64,000 nt of DNA from Seminibacterium arietis (GCF_042675725.1 NZ_JBHTJN010000008.1:124001-188000); one strand, 5' to 3'. Counted from the first letter of the stretch, positions 35,533 to 44,235 are shown. Made by a program: numbers and translations. Notes: generated by a model not told the origin, from the letters alone.

Positions 35533-37035
35533 ATGAATCTAGACTGGTTAGAAACAAGAGCGTATATTTCTGGTAATTCTCTTGCAGTTATAGACTCTAT
35601 CAACCATCGTCAATGGAGCTATATTGAACTTAATCAGCGTGCCGTTACGCTTGCTCATTATTTACAACAGCATCAAATCAAGAAAGGTGATCGTGTCGTT
35701 GTTATTAGCTGTAATCATATTTGCCATCTCGATCTTTTCTTTGCCTGTAACAAAATTGGAGCAATCTATGTTCCTCTTAACTGGATGTTTACAGCTGTAG
35801 AATTAAATAACTTGATTCAAGACTGTCAGCCTAAAGCTATTTTCTATAATTCTCAAAGTCTAGATGACAAGTACCGTCCACAAGCATTAATTACAATTGA
35901 TATTTTAACAGAACAATACGAACAAATTTTTACTCAAACAAGAATCAAAGAACCTCTTGAGATCTTAACTGATCAAGAATTACCTGCAGTATTGCTTTAT
36001 ACTAGTGGCTCTACTGGAAAACCAAAAGGTGCGATCATTAGTCATCGTACAATTATTGCAAATGCATCATCTACTATTCCAAGCTGGAATTTAACTCAAC
36101 AAGACCGCACAATTACATTTAGCCCAATGTTTCACACAGCAGGTATTTTTTGCTTAGTAATTCCTTTATTAATGGTAGGTGGTTCTATCGTTCTACAATC
36201 TCGTTTTCAACCAAAAGAAAGCCTTGAGTTAATCAAAGAATATAAACCTAGTTTAATATTCATGGTGCCAACCATGTACTACCTATTAAATGAGTCAAAT
36301 GTTCTCACAAAAAAAGATTTATCTAATGTCCGTTTATTTATTTCTGGTGGAGCTCCGATTTCCAAGCAGGTAAAACAACAATTTGAAGAATTAAATTTAC
36401 CTTTAATCGATTCATTTGGATTAACAGAAGCTGGACCAAATACTTTTTATATAGATCCAAGAGATCCCAAAAATAAACAAGGCTCTGTCGGAAAACCAAT
36501 TCTATTTACTAAATTACGTTTAGTTGATGAATACAATCAACCTGTAGAAGTAGGTAAAATTGGGCAAATTGTTGTATGTGGCGATACTCTATACAGTGGT
36601 TATTGGGATTCTGAAAAAGGATTAGACAGTGTTGAAGTTCAAGAAGAATTTCATACTGGTGATTTAGCGATGATAGATCAAGATGGCTACTTTTACATCA
36701 TGGGACGAATTAAAGAGCTGATCATTTCTGGTGGTGAAAATGTTATACCTAGAGAAGTATGTGATTGTTTACAATCACATCCACTTGTAAAAGACTGTGT
36801 AGTGGTAGGCTGTCCAGATAATAAATGGGGAGAAATAGTCTCCGCTGCCGTCATCCTTAATGAGGATGCTGTTGATTTCGAGCAAAAGCTTATCCAACAC
36901 TGTAGAGCTAAATTAGCAAAATATAAAGTTCCTAAAATTATCATAAAAATGAATGAATACCCAAAAATAGGAACAGGAAAAATTAACATTAGAGAAATAG
37001 CTCGTCTTATTGCAAAACAACATCAATGTCAATGA
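35533..37035 (+). CDS. AMP-forming acyl-CoA synthetase
   Basis: ANL-superfamily ligase activating a carboxylic acid via an acyl-adenylate. The P-loop YTSGSTGKPKG (about 156-166), the A5-type LIDSFGLTEAG, YHTGDLA-like FHTGDLA and the final catalytic lysine region (KIGTGKI) are intact. 500 residues, normal. Substrate not readable; medium or short acids are possible. Good ribosome-binding site AGGAGGAAGT. Having both this enzyme and a CoA-transferase means there are two ways to charge an incoming acid, ATP-dependent and ATP-free. It is separated from the upstream gene by the hairpin. Confidence 0.88.
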   Translation: MNLDWLETRAYISGNSLAVIDSINHRQWSYIELNQRAVTLAHYLQQHQIKKGDRVVVISCNHICHLDLFFACNKIGAIYVPLNWMFTAVELNNLIQDCQPKAIFYNSQSLDDKYRPQALITIDILTEQYEQIFTQTRIKEPLEILTDQELPAVLLYTSGSTGKPKGAIISHRTIIANASSTIPSWNLTQQDRTITFSPMFHTAGIFCLVIPLLMVGGSIVLQSRFQPKESLELIKEYKPSLIFMVPTMYYLLNESNVLTKKDLSNVRLFISGGAPISKQVKQQFEELNLPLIDSFGLTEAGPNTFYIDPRDPKNKQGSVGKPILFTKLRLVDEYNQPVEVGKIGQIVVCGDTLYSGYWDSEKGLDSVEVQEEFHTGDLAMIDQDGYFYIMGRIKELIISGGENVIPREVCDCLQSHPLVKDCVVVGCPDNKWGEIVSAAVILNEDAVDFEQKLIQHCRAKLAKYKVPKIIIKMNEYPKIGTGKINIREIARLIAKQHQCQ

Positions 37036-37063
37036 ATTCACTTTTAAATTTGGAGAAAATACT

Positions 37064-37843
37064 ATGCAAAATGTCGTGTCATATGAAAAAAATAATGGAG
37101 TAGCAATCATCCAATATGATAATCCTCCACTCAATATTCTTACTATTGAGAACCTTGAAATAGTTAATGAAACTATCAAGCAAGCAGAATTAGATAATGA
37201 AGTTAACGTAATTATTCTCACAATGAAACGTCAAGGAAAAGTATTTTGTGCTGGAATGCATCTAGATGAAATGCTTGCTTCTAAAGATACAGCAAATGGC
37301 ATCAAAGGCTACTGTGATCATTCTAAAGAAATTTTTTCTACATTACAACGCATTGTAAAGCCTGTTATTTATGTATATGACGGTGTAGTCATGGGTGGTG
37401 GTTTTGAATGGTCACTATTTGCTGATTTCCGTTTTTGTAGTGATGATACTACAGTAAAACTACCTGAGCTAAGTATTGGTATACTGCCAGGCGGTGGTGG
37501 TACACAAATGTTACCTCGTCTGATTGGTCATTCTAGAGCAAAAGAAATTATTCTTGCTTTGAAAACTCTAAATGCAGAAAAACTTAAAGAGCTTAATTTA
37601 GTTTCAGAAAGCTACCCAAGCGATAATTTAATGGAAAGTGCGGTAAAATTTGCTGAAAGAATGGCTGCATTGTCACCTGATGCATTAAAATTTGCTAAAT
37701 TAGCAATTAATAACGAACAGAATCGTCCAATATCTGAATGTTTAGATATTGAAACTCAATATTTTATTGAGAATTTTGCTACTCCAAATGCTTCTGAAGG
37801 CATTACCGCTTTCCGTCAACATCGAAACCCTATTTATAAATAA
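37064..37843 (+). CDS. enoyl-CoA hydratase (crotonase family)
   Basis: Adds water to a trans-2-enoyl-CoA, or removes it from a 3-hydroxyacyl-CoA. Both catalytic glutamates of rat crotonase are conserved with their exact 20-residue spacing: Glu115 (GGGFEW) and Glu135 (KLPELSIG). The oxyanion-hole signature CAGMHLDEM and PGGGGTQ follow the family. I chose the ATG at 37064, preceded by GGAGAAAATACT; an upstream start in the ligase gene is unlikely. 259 residues. The presence of both Glu residues argues for hydratase rather than isomerase activity. Confidence 0.88.
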   Translation: MQNVVSYEKNNGVAIIQYDNPPLNILTIENLEIVNETIKQAELDNEVNVIILTMKRQGKVFCAGMHLDEMLASKDTANGIKGYCDHSKEIFSTLQRIVKPVIYVYDGVVMGGGFEWSLFADFRFCSDDTTVKLPELSIGILPGGGGTQMLPRLIGHSRAKEIILALKTLNAEKLKELNLVSESYPSDNLMESAVKFAERMAALSPDALKFAKLAINNEQNRPISECLDIETQYFIENFATPNASEGITAFRQHRNPIYK

Positions 37844-37863
37844 GAAAAAGAGGAAAAAAAATT

Positions 37864-38796
37864 ATGTCTATTACTACATTACTAGGAATTAAATATCCTA
37901 TTATTCAAGGTGCTATGGCACGTATTGCCACTCATAAAATTGCAGGTGCAGTTTCAGCTGCTGGTGGATTAGGAATTCTAGGTTCTGGTGGTTGGTCTGC
38001 CGATCAATTACGCGAAGAAATCCGTCTCACTCGCGAAATTACAGATAAACCTTTTGGTGTCAATTTAATGTTACAAATGCCAAATATAGATGAATTGGTC
38101 GATGTAATCATTGAAGAAAAAGTTAAAATCGTAACCACTGGTGCTGGTAGTCCTGCAAAATACATGGTTCGCTTTAAAGAGCATGGAGTAATTGTTATTC
38201 CTGTTATTGCTGCAGTAAAACACGCAATTAAAATGGAGCAACTTGGAGCAGATGCTGTTGTTGCTGAAGGACAAGAAGCTGGTGGGCATATTGGTCAAAC
38301 ATCTAGCATGTCTTTAATCCCACAAATTGTTGATAGTGTGAAAATTCCAGTAATCGCCGCAGGTGGTGTAGGTGACAGCCGTTCTATTGTTGCGATGTAC
38401 GCACTTGGTGCTCAAGGAGTACAAGCAGGAACAATCTTCTTATCAGCCGATGAATGCCCTATCCCTGATAGCTACAAACAACGTGTAATTAATGCTACTG
38501 ATACAGACACTATTGTAACTGGACGTAAATCTGGTCATCCAGTGCGTTCTTTGCGTAATGCAATGTTAGAAAAATATCTTTCTTTAGAAAATAACAATGC
38601 ACCGCAAGAAGAATTAGATAAACTTACTCAAGGATCATTAGTTAAAGCCGTTTACTATGGTGACATGGAAAACGGTTCACCAATGGCTGGAGAAATTGCT
38701 GGCATGATCAAATCCCTACGACCTGCAAAACAAATTATTGAAGAACTATTTGCAGGTACTCACGATGTCGTAAAAAATCTTCGTCTACCTAAATAG
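37864..38796 (+). CDS. FabK-like FMN enoyl reductase / nitronate monooxygenase family
   Basis: FMN-dependent TIM-barrel protein of 310 residues. It is strikingly close to S. pneumoniae FabK: YPIIQGAMARIA, KPFGVNLML, VVTTGAG-type VTTGAGSPAKYM, and the FabK signature AEGQEAGGHIG with His142. FabK reduces trans-2-enoyl-ACP with NADH; related enzymes oxidise alkyl nitronates. Pasteurellaceae normally use FabI for fatty-acid synthesis, so a catabolic or butyrate-forming role with crotonyl-CoA is plausible here, in place of a flavin/ETF acyl-CoA dehydrogenase, which is absent. It is last in the cluster, followed by a palindromic terminator. Confidence 0.75.
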   Translation: MSITTLLGIKYPIIQGAMARIATHKIAGAVSAAGGLGILGSGGWSADQLREEIRLTREITDKPFGVNLMLQMPNIDELVDVIIEEKVKIVTTGAGSPAKYMVRFKEHGVIVIPVIAAVKHAIKMEQLGADAVVAEGQEAGGHIGQTSSMSLIPQIVDSVKIPVIAAGGVGDSRSIVAMYALGAQGVQAGTIFLSADECPIPDSYKQRVINATDTDTIVTGRKSGHPVRSLRNAMLEKYLSLENNNAPQEELDKLTQGSLVKAVYYGDMENGSPMAGEIAGMIKSLRPAKQIIEELFAGTHDVVKNLRLPK

Positions 38797-38810
38797 TCTT
38801 TTTTAAACAG

Positions 38811-38836
38811 AATCCCCATATATATGGGGATTTTTA
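38811..38836 (+). terminator. terminator of the acyl-CoA cluster
   Basis: A perfect palindrome of 22 bases (38811-38832; arms AATCCCCATAT/ATATGGGGATT) followed by TTTTAT. It lies 15 bases after the FabK-like gene stop. Confidence 0.85.
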
Positions 38837-38869
38837 TATTAAATTAAAAAATAATATAAATATAATTTT

Positions 38870-39133
38870 TTACTTTATAATCAATATATTATAAACATAA
38901 TTTTTAAAATGTGTTCTATTAACTACACCAACTACAATATTCACAATGCCACCTACATTTTTCCCCGCTCCCATAATAACTGGCGTAAAATGCACTGTAC
39001 TTTTTTCGTCTAATATAATTTGGTTAGTTTTGATTTGATTTTCAGTTAAATAGCTTTTACCAATGCGAACTTTATAATATCCGCTCATCAAAGTAAGCTA
39101 ATATCTAATATGCAGATTGCCAAGTGATGACAT
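38870..39133 (-). pseudogene. lambda-like tail assembly protein I fragment, frameshifted
   Basis: A GGGAGACGAT ribosome-binding site precedes the ATG at 39133, which gives MSSLGNLHIRY and then stops. A second frame (about 39088 on) gives SGYYKVRIGKSYLTE, then FTPVIMGAGKNVGGIVNIVVG, matching the C-terminal GKxxGGxxxxxxG end of phage tail assembly protein I. The middle is missing, so the gene looks internally deleted and shifted. The true C-terminal end after VVGVV also looks replaced. Part of the prophage scrap in 38870-40097. Confidence 0.6.
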
Positions 39134-39150
39134 ATCGTCTCCCAATAAAA

Positions 39151-39172
39151 AAGCCCGCAATAATGCGAGCTT
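39151..39172 (-). terminator. terminator of the 39192-39431 membrane-protein gene
   Basis: On the minus strand AAGCTCGC and GCGGGCTT pair (7 of 8) and are followed by TTTTTATT. The plus strand also continues TTCTTTTT, so it may act in both directions. Confidence 0.7.
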
Positions 39173-39191
39173 CTTTTTAAAAATTTAAACT

Positions 39192-39431
39192 TTATTTAAT
39201 GATTACATATTTCACACGTTCTTTTTCCCGTGCTATTTTAGCTAATTCATCATAATGTTTATTAGTTTGAACGATGATTATAGCAAAACGAATAGCAAAG
39301 AATGTAATAAATACCCCAAAAACAGCAAGAATATATGTAAAATCAATCGCAAATAAAAGTAGCAATCCGCCTAATGCAATAAGCATTATAAAAAAGATTT
39401 TTGCTGTAAATTGGATAAAATCCCAAAACAT
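39192..39431 (-). CDS. small membrane protein within prophage scrap
   Basis: 79 residues with two membrane helices (about 6-30 and 31-53), then a charged tail HYDELAKIAREKERVKY. It has an exceptionally strong ribosome-binding site, GGGGGGA, just before the ATG at 39431. The family is not recognised. It lies between remnants of two lambda-like tail genes, so it is likely phage-derived, possibly a moron gene kept because it is expressed. The terminator at 39151 fits an intact transcription unit. Confidence 0.6.
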   Translation of the reverse strand: MFWDFIQFTAKIFFIMLIALGGLLLLFAIDFTYILAVFGVFITFFAIRFAIIIVQTNKHYDELAKIAREKERVKYVIIK

Positions 39432-39503
39432 ATTTCCCCCCCTATTTGCTAACTATCGATAGCTTGATTATATTGCCTAGCTTTATGCTACGCAATAACT
39501 ATT

Positions 39504-39765
39504 TTATCGCTTAGCCAAATAAGCATCTGAACCATCATCTTCATCATCTTCACTACTATTCTTTTCAGAAAAAAAAGGGCATTAAGTCGCTAAGAGTTGT
39601 GGCTTTTTGTTTTGGATCTCGATGGATTGCCGCTAAAAGATGTGAAATTTGTGCCGTACGATAATCTTCACGCCATAATCCAAAAGGCTGCTCTTCATAA
39701 AACAACATATTTTCTTGGAAATGCGATTCAGGCATTTCTTCGATTTCCGCTAAAGTTTTACCCAA
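39504..39765 (-). pseudogene. phage tail assembly protein T-like (DUF4035), frameshifted in a T8 run
   Basis: From ATG 39765 the frame reads MGKTLAEIEEMPESHFQENM, then FGLWREDYRTAQISHLLAA, matching lambda gpT-like tail proteins of DUF4035. It stops after MPFFF in a run of eight T (39572-39579 plus-strand A run). One T fewer would continue SEKNSSEDDEDDGSDAYLAKR to a stop at 39504, an acidic tail typical of these proteins. The gene lies downstream of a gpG-like fragment, the order found in lambda-like phages. Confidence 0.65.
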
Positions 39766-39779
39766 CGCAAGACTAAGTA

Positions 39780-40097
39780 TTAATTGGAACTTGCGTCGGG
39801 CTGTGAGTTTTTTGGTTCTTCTACCATTAACGCACGGCTTAGTTCTTCTGATACGGACTTATCTAGGCTGGATAACGCTTCTAAATCATCCATATTCTCA
39901 AAATCAAACAAATTATTGCCGTCTGCATCGCATAAACGTAGAGCAATATTTCTGGCTAAACGATACGGATCGTAAACTTTGCTAAGCTGTTTTACCAACT
40001 CTTCAGGATCGTCATAGTTTAATTTAATGCCTTGAGCTTCTGCTAGTTCACACATTATGCCAGAGATGTTTGAACCGTTTTTGAGTTCATTATCTGA
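39780..40097 (-). pseudogene. phage tail assembly chaperone (gpG-like), 5' truncated
   Basis: The frame is open from 40097 (SDNELKNGSNISG...). It carries ELAEAQGIKLNYDDPEELVKQ, ARNIALRLCDADG and FDFENMDDLEAL, consistent with lambda gpG-like tail chaperones. The usual N-terminal beta-domain is gone. An ATG at 40055 could start a 91-residue product but no ribosome-binding site is seen. It ends 14 bases before the gpT-like frame, the normal neighbour. Confidence 0.55.
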
Positions 40098-40169
40098 TTA
40101 TCAAAAAACGCTAAGGGAACACAGAACAAACTACTTTCAATGACACCAGATAGCAGTCTAGATAAAAAT

Positions 40170-40200
40170 AAAAGCCGATTATTATAAATAATCAGCTTTT
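40170..40200 (-). terminator. terminator of the BamE/OmpA-like lipoprotein gene
   Basis: A 14-base arm AAAAGCCGATTATT pairs with AATAATCAGCTTTT with one mismatch; on the minus strand it is followed by ATTTTTATC. Confidence 0.75.
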
Positions 40201-40239
40201 ATATATTTAATTTGTTAATCAATTAATTAGTTTATCAAA

Positions 40240-41055
40240 TTATTTCTGATAAAGCGGGGTTGGACCATTAGGTCCTCCTTCAGCGACAGTGTTTTGTTGA
40301 TTCATTGCAACACCATTTGCTGAAATTTCAACACGACGATTTGGACGCAAACACTCTTTTAACGTTTTACTATAGCCTTCACAAGCTTTCACTTGTTTAG
40401 CTTCACCATAGCCAACTGCAGTAATAGGTAATGTGACACCTTGTTTTACTAGATAAGCTTTCACTCGATCAGCACGACGTTGAGATAAATTCAAATTATA
40501 TAACTCACTACCCAAAGGATCCGTAAATCCTGCTACTGTAATAGATTTAGCTTGGCTTTCTTTTAATTTGACTGCAACATCATCAAGTACTTTCATGCCT
40601 TTTGCTGTCAATAGATCTTTATCAAAGTCAAATAAGAAATCGCCGCTAAGTGTATATGCTGATTGACTATTACAGCCATTTGGATACCAGAAGAAGCTTT
40701 GAGCATTCATTTCTTTATCAAATAAAACTTTATATTGGCAAATTTTATGCTCACCATTTTCACGATAGTTGAATACATAATCCCACTCACGTACACCATA
40801 AAGTCCTTCGGCAAAATGAGGTCTACCGAGTAGGTTATAAAGTTGATCTTTATTCATTCCACGCTCAACCATACGAACATTATCCCAGTTTGGCCAAGAA
40901 CCAAACTGACTACCGTCATGATTAAACACTGATTCGTCGATTTTAGGCCATACCAATTTATCTGATGTACCCTCATCCGTGACTTTGCTTAAATTACCAC
41001 AAGCCGCTAAGGTTGTAGCTGCAACTGCAGATAATAATAGATGTGATAGTTTCAT
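40240..41055 (-). CDS. OmpA-family outer-membrane lipoprotein with BamE-like domain
   Basis: Lipoprotein with signal MKLSHLLLSAVAATTLAACG (lipobox AACG). Residues about 55-125 resemble the SmpA/OmlA (BamE) fold (NWDNVRMVERGMNKDQLYNLLG, REWDYVFNY). Residues about 140-245 are an OmpA C-terminal peptidoglycan-binding domain (FLFDFDKD, VAGFTDPLGSELYNLNLSQRRADRV, RPNRRVEI). BamE/OmpA fusions occur in Pasteurellaceae. It likely links the outer membrane to peptidoglycan. Four cysteines in the mature part (C112, C129-like, C227, C236 region) could form disulphides. Own terminator downstream. 271 residues. Confidence 0.85.
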   Translation of the reverse strand: MKLSHLLLSAVAATTLAACGNLSKVTDEGTSDKLVWPKIDESVFNHDGSQFGSWPNWDNVRMVERGMNKDQLYNLLGRPHFAEGLYGVREWDYVFNYRENGEHKICQYKVLFDKEMNAQSFFWYPNGCNSQSAYTLSGDFLFDFDKDLLTAKGMKVLDDVAVKLKESQAKSITVAGFTDPLGSELYNLNLSQRRADRVKAYLVKQGVTLPITAVGYGEAKQVKACEGYSKTLKECLRPNRRVEISANGVAMNQQNTVAEGGPNGPTPLYQK

Positions 41056-41281
41056 TTGCGTTACCTTCTTTTGGATTAATAACTTTTATTTGCTTACTTA
41101 TGCAAGTAATAGCGAAACCTTGAGAACCGAAGCACTTACATTTGCAAAACGTGATAACATCGAAATCGTTCTCCCCTCACGGTAATAATAATTGCAATCT
41201 TTGTTGAAGTAAATTGAATTAATAAATAAATTACATAATTTTACAAATAATTGAGCTTATCTAATTCAATATAAAACTAAA

Positions 41282-42331
41282 TTACAATAGCATACGATTA
41301 TTACGTTTTAACCAACGCAATAGTATATTATCTACGCTTTGTTCTAGCTGTTTAGCTAATTTTTGACTTAAAGTTTTTTTAATTTGATATTCTACTGAAA
41401 GCACGGTTTTATTTTGAATTGATTCTAGGATTAAATCATCGCTAGTAGTTATATCATCAACTAATTTTAAATCCAACGCTTGTTTACCCAGCCAATACTC
41501 GCCTGTAGCAATTTTGTCAATATCTAAGTGCGGTCGATTTTCTAACACAAATGTTTTAAACAAAGTATGAATTTCTTCTAATTCTTGTTGGAATTTCTGT
41601 TTACCCTTTTCTGTATTTTCACCTAACAGCGTCATCGTGCGTTTATATTCACCTGCGGTCATCACATCAACATCAACATCATGTTTTTTTAGTAAACGAT
41701 GAATATTCGGCATCTGTGCTACTACACCAATAGATCCTAAAATAGCAAAAGGTGCAGAAACAATTTTATCAGCAACACAAGCCATCATATAACCACCACT
41801 GGCAGCTACTTTATCTACTGCCACAGTTAATTTAATATTGTGCTGTTTTAAGCGAGCAAGTTGAGAAGCAGCTAAACCGTAACCTGGTACTGAGCCACCT
41901 GGACTTTCCAGTCTCAACAATACCTCATCTTCAGGTTTTGCCACTGAAATAATTGCATTAATTTCTTCTCGTAAAGATTCTGTTTGTGTTGCTAAAAGAT
42001 CTCCTTTAAACGTCAACACATATAAATGAGGTTTGCGATGTTCTAAACCTTGTTTATGATCTTCTTTTTCCTGTTTTATTTTGATCTTCTGTTCTTTTTT
42101 TCTATCTTTCTCAATTTCTTTCTGCGTGGCAGAATTTAAATAAAAATTGCTTAATTTTTTATTTTTTTCCTCAAATTCTGTCGATAAATTTGCAATAACT
42201 AACTGTCCTGACTGATGATGTCTTTTTTGCTTTAATGCTATTACTGATGCAACAATAGCAAAAATTACTAATAGCACCGTTAGTATTTCTAAAATAAATA
42301 TTCCGTATCCAATTAAAATTTCAGACCACAT
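41282..42331 (-). CDS. sohB: inner-membrane serine protease SohB (signal peptide peptidase A family)
   Basis: Membrane-anchored serine protease of the S49 family, thought to degrade cleaved signal peptides or misfolded proteins. The single N-terminal membrane anchor is at about 8-32, followed by a charged coiled region (50-100). The Ser-Lys dyad is Ser178 (AASGGYMMA) and Lys230 (GEYKRTM), matching E. coli SohB (180/232). Start codon has GGAG upstream. 349 residues, normal. It stands alone, in a gap of about 120 bases to the next gene. Confidence 0.93.
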   Translation of the reverse strand: MWSEILIGYGIFILEILTVLLVIFAIVASVIALKQKRHHQSGQLVIANLSTEFEEKNKKLSNFYLNSATQKEIEKDRKKEQKIKIKQEKEDHKQGLEHRKPHLYVLTFKGDLLATQTESLREEINAIISVAKPEDEVLLRLESPGGSVPGYGLAASQLARLKQHNIKLTVAVDKVAASGGYMMACVADKIVSAPFAILGSIGVVAQMPNIHRLLKKHDVDVDVMTAGEYKRTMTLLGENTEKGKQKFQQELEEIHTLFKTFVLENRPHLDIDKIATGEYWLGKQALDLKLVDDITTSDDLILESIQNKTVLSVEYQIKKTLSQKLAKQLEQSVDNILLRWLKRNNRMLL

Positions 42332-42451
42332 AACGTCTCCTTTACAATATATAAATTCGTTAACATTGTAGCCTAGCTATGCTAACTACTACAATAGCTC
42401 CTGTACCATTTAATATTTTGACTTTAATAACTAAATAAATTATTTGAACTT

Positions 42452-43237
42452 TTAATTTAATTGATTTTTACTCAAAATAATATCTGGACTTTCCCAACCG
42501 ATATAATCTCCATCATTATGCAAAGCAAAATTTTCTAACTGTTCAACATAATCGAAAATATCTGAATTATTCAGCTGTAATTCTTGATCAATTTTGACTA
42601 AATAAACATTATCATTTTCATCCAATTGGACTGGTGTATTTGTATGTTTTAAAGTTAATATTGGCATATCTGATACTGAAACTTGTTCTAAAAATTGATA
42701 CATCTGCTCTTCTTTGAGAAAATGAAAAGTGTGTTCAATAAAATACAGTTCAGCAAGATTATAACCATTTTGTAATAATATATCTAAAATTTCCTCTGTC
42801 GCATTAATTTTAATTTCTAAAGAAGAAGGTAATAGAAAGTCAAAATAAATATCCCATGCAGGGTCATATTGTACGTGAGAATGCTTAACTGATGGAAATT
42901 GATGTAAAATGTCCATCAAAAGCACCGCACTTTTACAATAAAAATGCAATTTTGCTTCACTAGATGAAAGGACATATCCAGCATAAAATACGTTTGGTTG
43001 TGAGCATAATAATGTAGATATTCTCATTATTTCCGTAAGTAATGCTTGATAAGCTGCTGAATCAGGTAGACCATCTTTATCGGCTTGATAAGCTAGTACT
43101 ACTTCCAAAACATTATCATAGATATTTTCAGAAAAAAGTTGTTGTTCAAATAAACTTAAATTGACTGAACAAATAGCGGGCTTACCATTAACTAAAGTAC
43201 GATAAATTTGCCAATCTCCTTTCTCTTTTTGTTCCAT
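42452..43237 (-). CDS. TIGR01619-family protein (DUF695/RraB-like)
   Basis: A 261-residue cytosolic protein of unknown function. The first half resembles DUF695 (DWQIYRTLVNGKPAICSVNLSL near the start; HFYCK), the second half resembles an RraB-like region (YDPAWDIYFDFLLPSS, GYNLAELYFIEHTFHF). This two-part layout fits the Haemophilus-type TIGR01619 family, whose members sit next to xthA, as here (9 bases away). No catalytic site recognised. An uptake sequence lies inside. Confidence 0.75.
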   Translation of the reverse strand: MEQKEKGDWQIYRTLVNGKPAICSVNLSLFEQQLFSENIYDNVLEVVLAYQADKDGLPDSAAYQALLTEIMRISTLLCSQPNVFYAGYVLSSSEAKLHFYCKSAVLLMDILHQFPSVKHSHVQYDPAWDIYFDFLLPSSLEIKINATEEILDILLQNGYNLAELYFIEHTFHFLKEEQMYQFLEQVSVSDMPILTLKHTNTPVQLDENDNVYLVKIDQELQLNNSDIFDYVEQLENFALHNDGDYIGWESPDIILSKNQLN

Positions 43238-43246
43238 AATTTACTC

Positions 43247-44050
43247 TTATTTAAACTCTGCCCAAACTGGAGCATGATCGGAAGGCTTTTCCATTGCTCT
43301 AATATCTAATGCAATACCAGTATTAATACAACGTTGTGCTAATGTTGTATTTGCTAAAATATGATCTATTCTGAGTCCTCGATTATCATCAAAACCTTTA
43401 GAGCGGTAATCGAACCAAGAAAATTGATCTTTTACTGTCGGATTTAAATAACGGAAAGTATCTACTAAACCGTAGCTATAAAGGCGTTTGTACCATTCTC
43501 GTTCCTCTGGTAAAAAAGAACATTTGCCTGTTCGCAACCAGCGTTTACGATTATCTTCACCAATACCAATATCTAAATCTGTGGGACTTATATTCATATC
43601 CCCCATAATGATAATAGGATTTTCTTTGCAATGACAATATTCTAGATAATGTTGTAAATCTGCATAAAATTTTTCTTTTGCAGGAAATTTTGTTTCATGA
43701 TGACGACTTTCTCCTTGGGGGAAATAACCATTGATCACAGTAAGCAAGCCAAAATCTGTCTCTAATTGAGTCATAATAATGCGTTTTTGTGCATCTTGCT
43801 GATCTGCAGGAAAGCCTTTGTTTACTATTACAGGTTTTTGTTTTAATAGTAATGCAACACCATAATGCCCTTTTTGACCGTGATGATAAACATGATAGCC
43901 TAGATCCTCAACTAAATGATGAGGAAAATCTTCATCAGCCACTTTAATTTCCTGCAATCCCAATACATCAGGACGGTATTGCTCAATAATCATTTCTAAT
44001 TGATGAGGTCTAGCTCTTAGTCCATTAATATTAAAAGACATTATTTTCAT
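43247..44050 (-). CDS. xthA: exodeoxyribonuclease III
   Basis: Mg-dependent AP endonuclease and 3'-exonuclease of base-excision repair. The protein runs from MKIMSFNINGLRARPHQLE to SDHAPVWAEF and is 267 residues, the same as H. influenzae and close to E. coli (268). LGLQEIKV, GYFPQGE, MGDMNISPTDLDIG and the final SDHAP hold metal and catalytic residues. I use the ATG at 44050 rather than a TTG three codons earlier. Confidence 0.96.
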   Translation of the reverse strand: MKIMSFNINGLRARPHQLEMIIEQYRPDVLGLQEIKVADEDFPHHLVEDLGYHVYHHGQKGHYGVALLLKQKPVIVNKGFPADQQDAQKRIIMTQLETDFGLLTVINGYFPQGESRHHETKFPAKEKFYADLQHYLEYCHCKENPIIIMGDMNISPTDLDIGIGEDNRKRWLRTGKCSFLPEEREWYKRLYSYGLVDTFRYLNPTVKDQFSWFDYRSKGFDDNRGLRIDHILANTTLAQRCINTGIALDIRAMEKPSDHAPVWAEFK

Positions 44051-44235
44051 TAGCTTCAATTCCTAAATATTTTAATTGATCCGCCACATTATACTGGTAT
44101 TTATATAATTTATAAAACTTTAAGCAAAATCACCGCACTTTTTCCAAATAAATAACAATTCGACACCAAATTGTGCTATTTTATAAAAATTCCGTTAAAC
44201 TACATACTTTCAAATTTATTATTGTTGTATTAATT

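Noticed and set aside
41096..41185. Coding-looking stretch on the plus strand upstream of the OmpA-like gene (encodes YASNSETLRTEALTFAKRDNIEIV in one frame).
   Set aside because: It runs into the 5' leader of the oppositely oriented lipoprotein gene, matches no family I know, and has no start with a ribosome-binding site. A gene relic is possible but unsupported.
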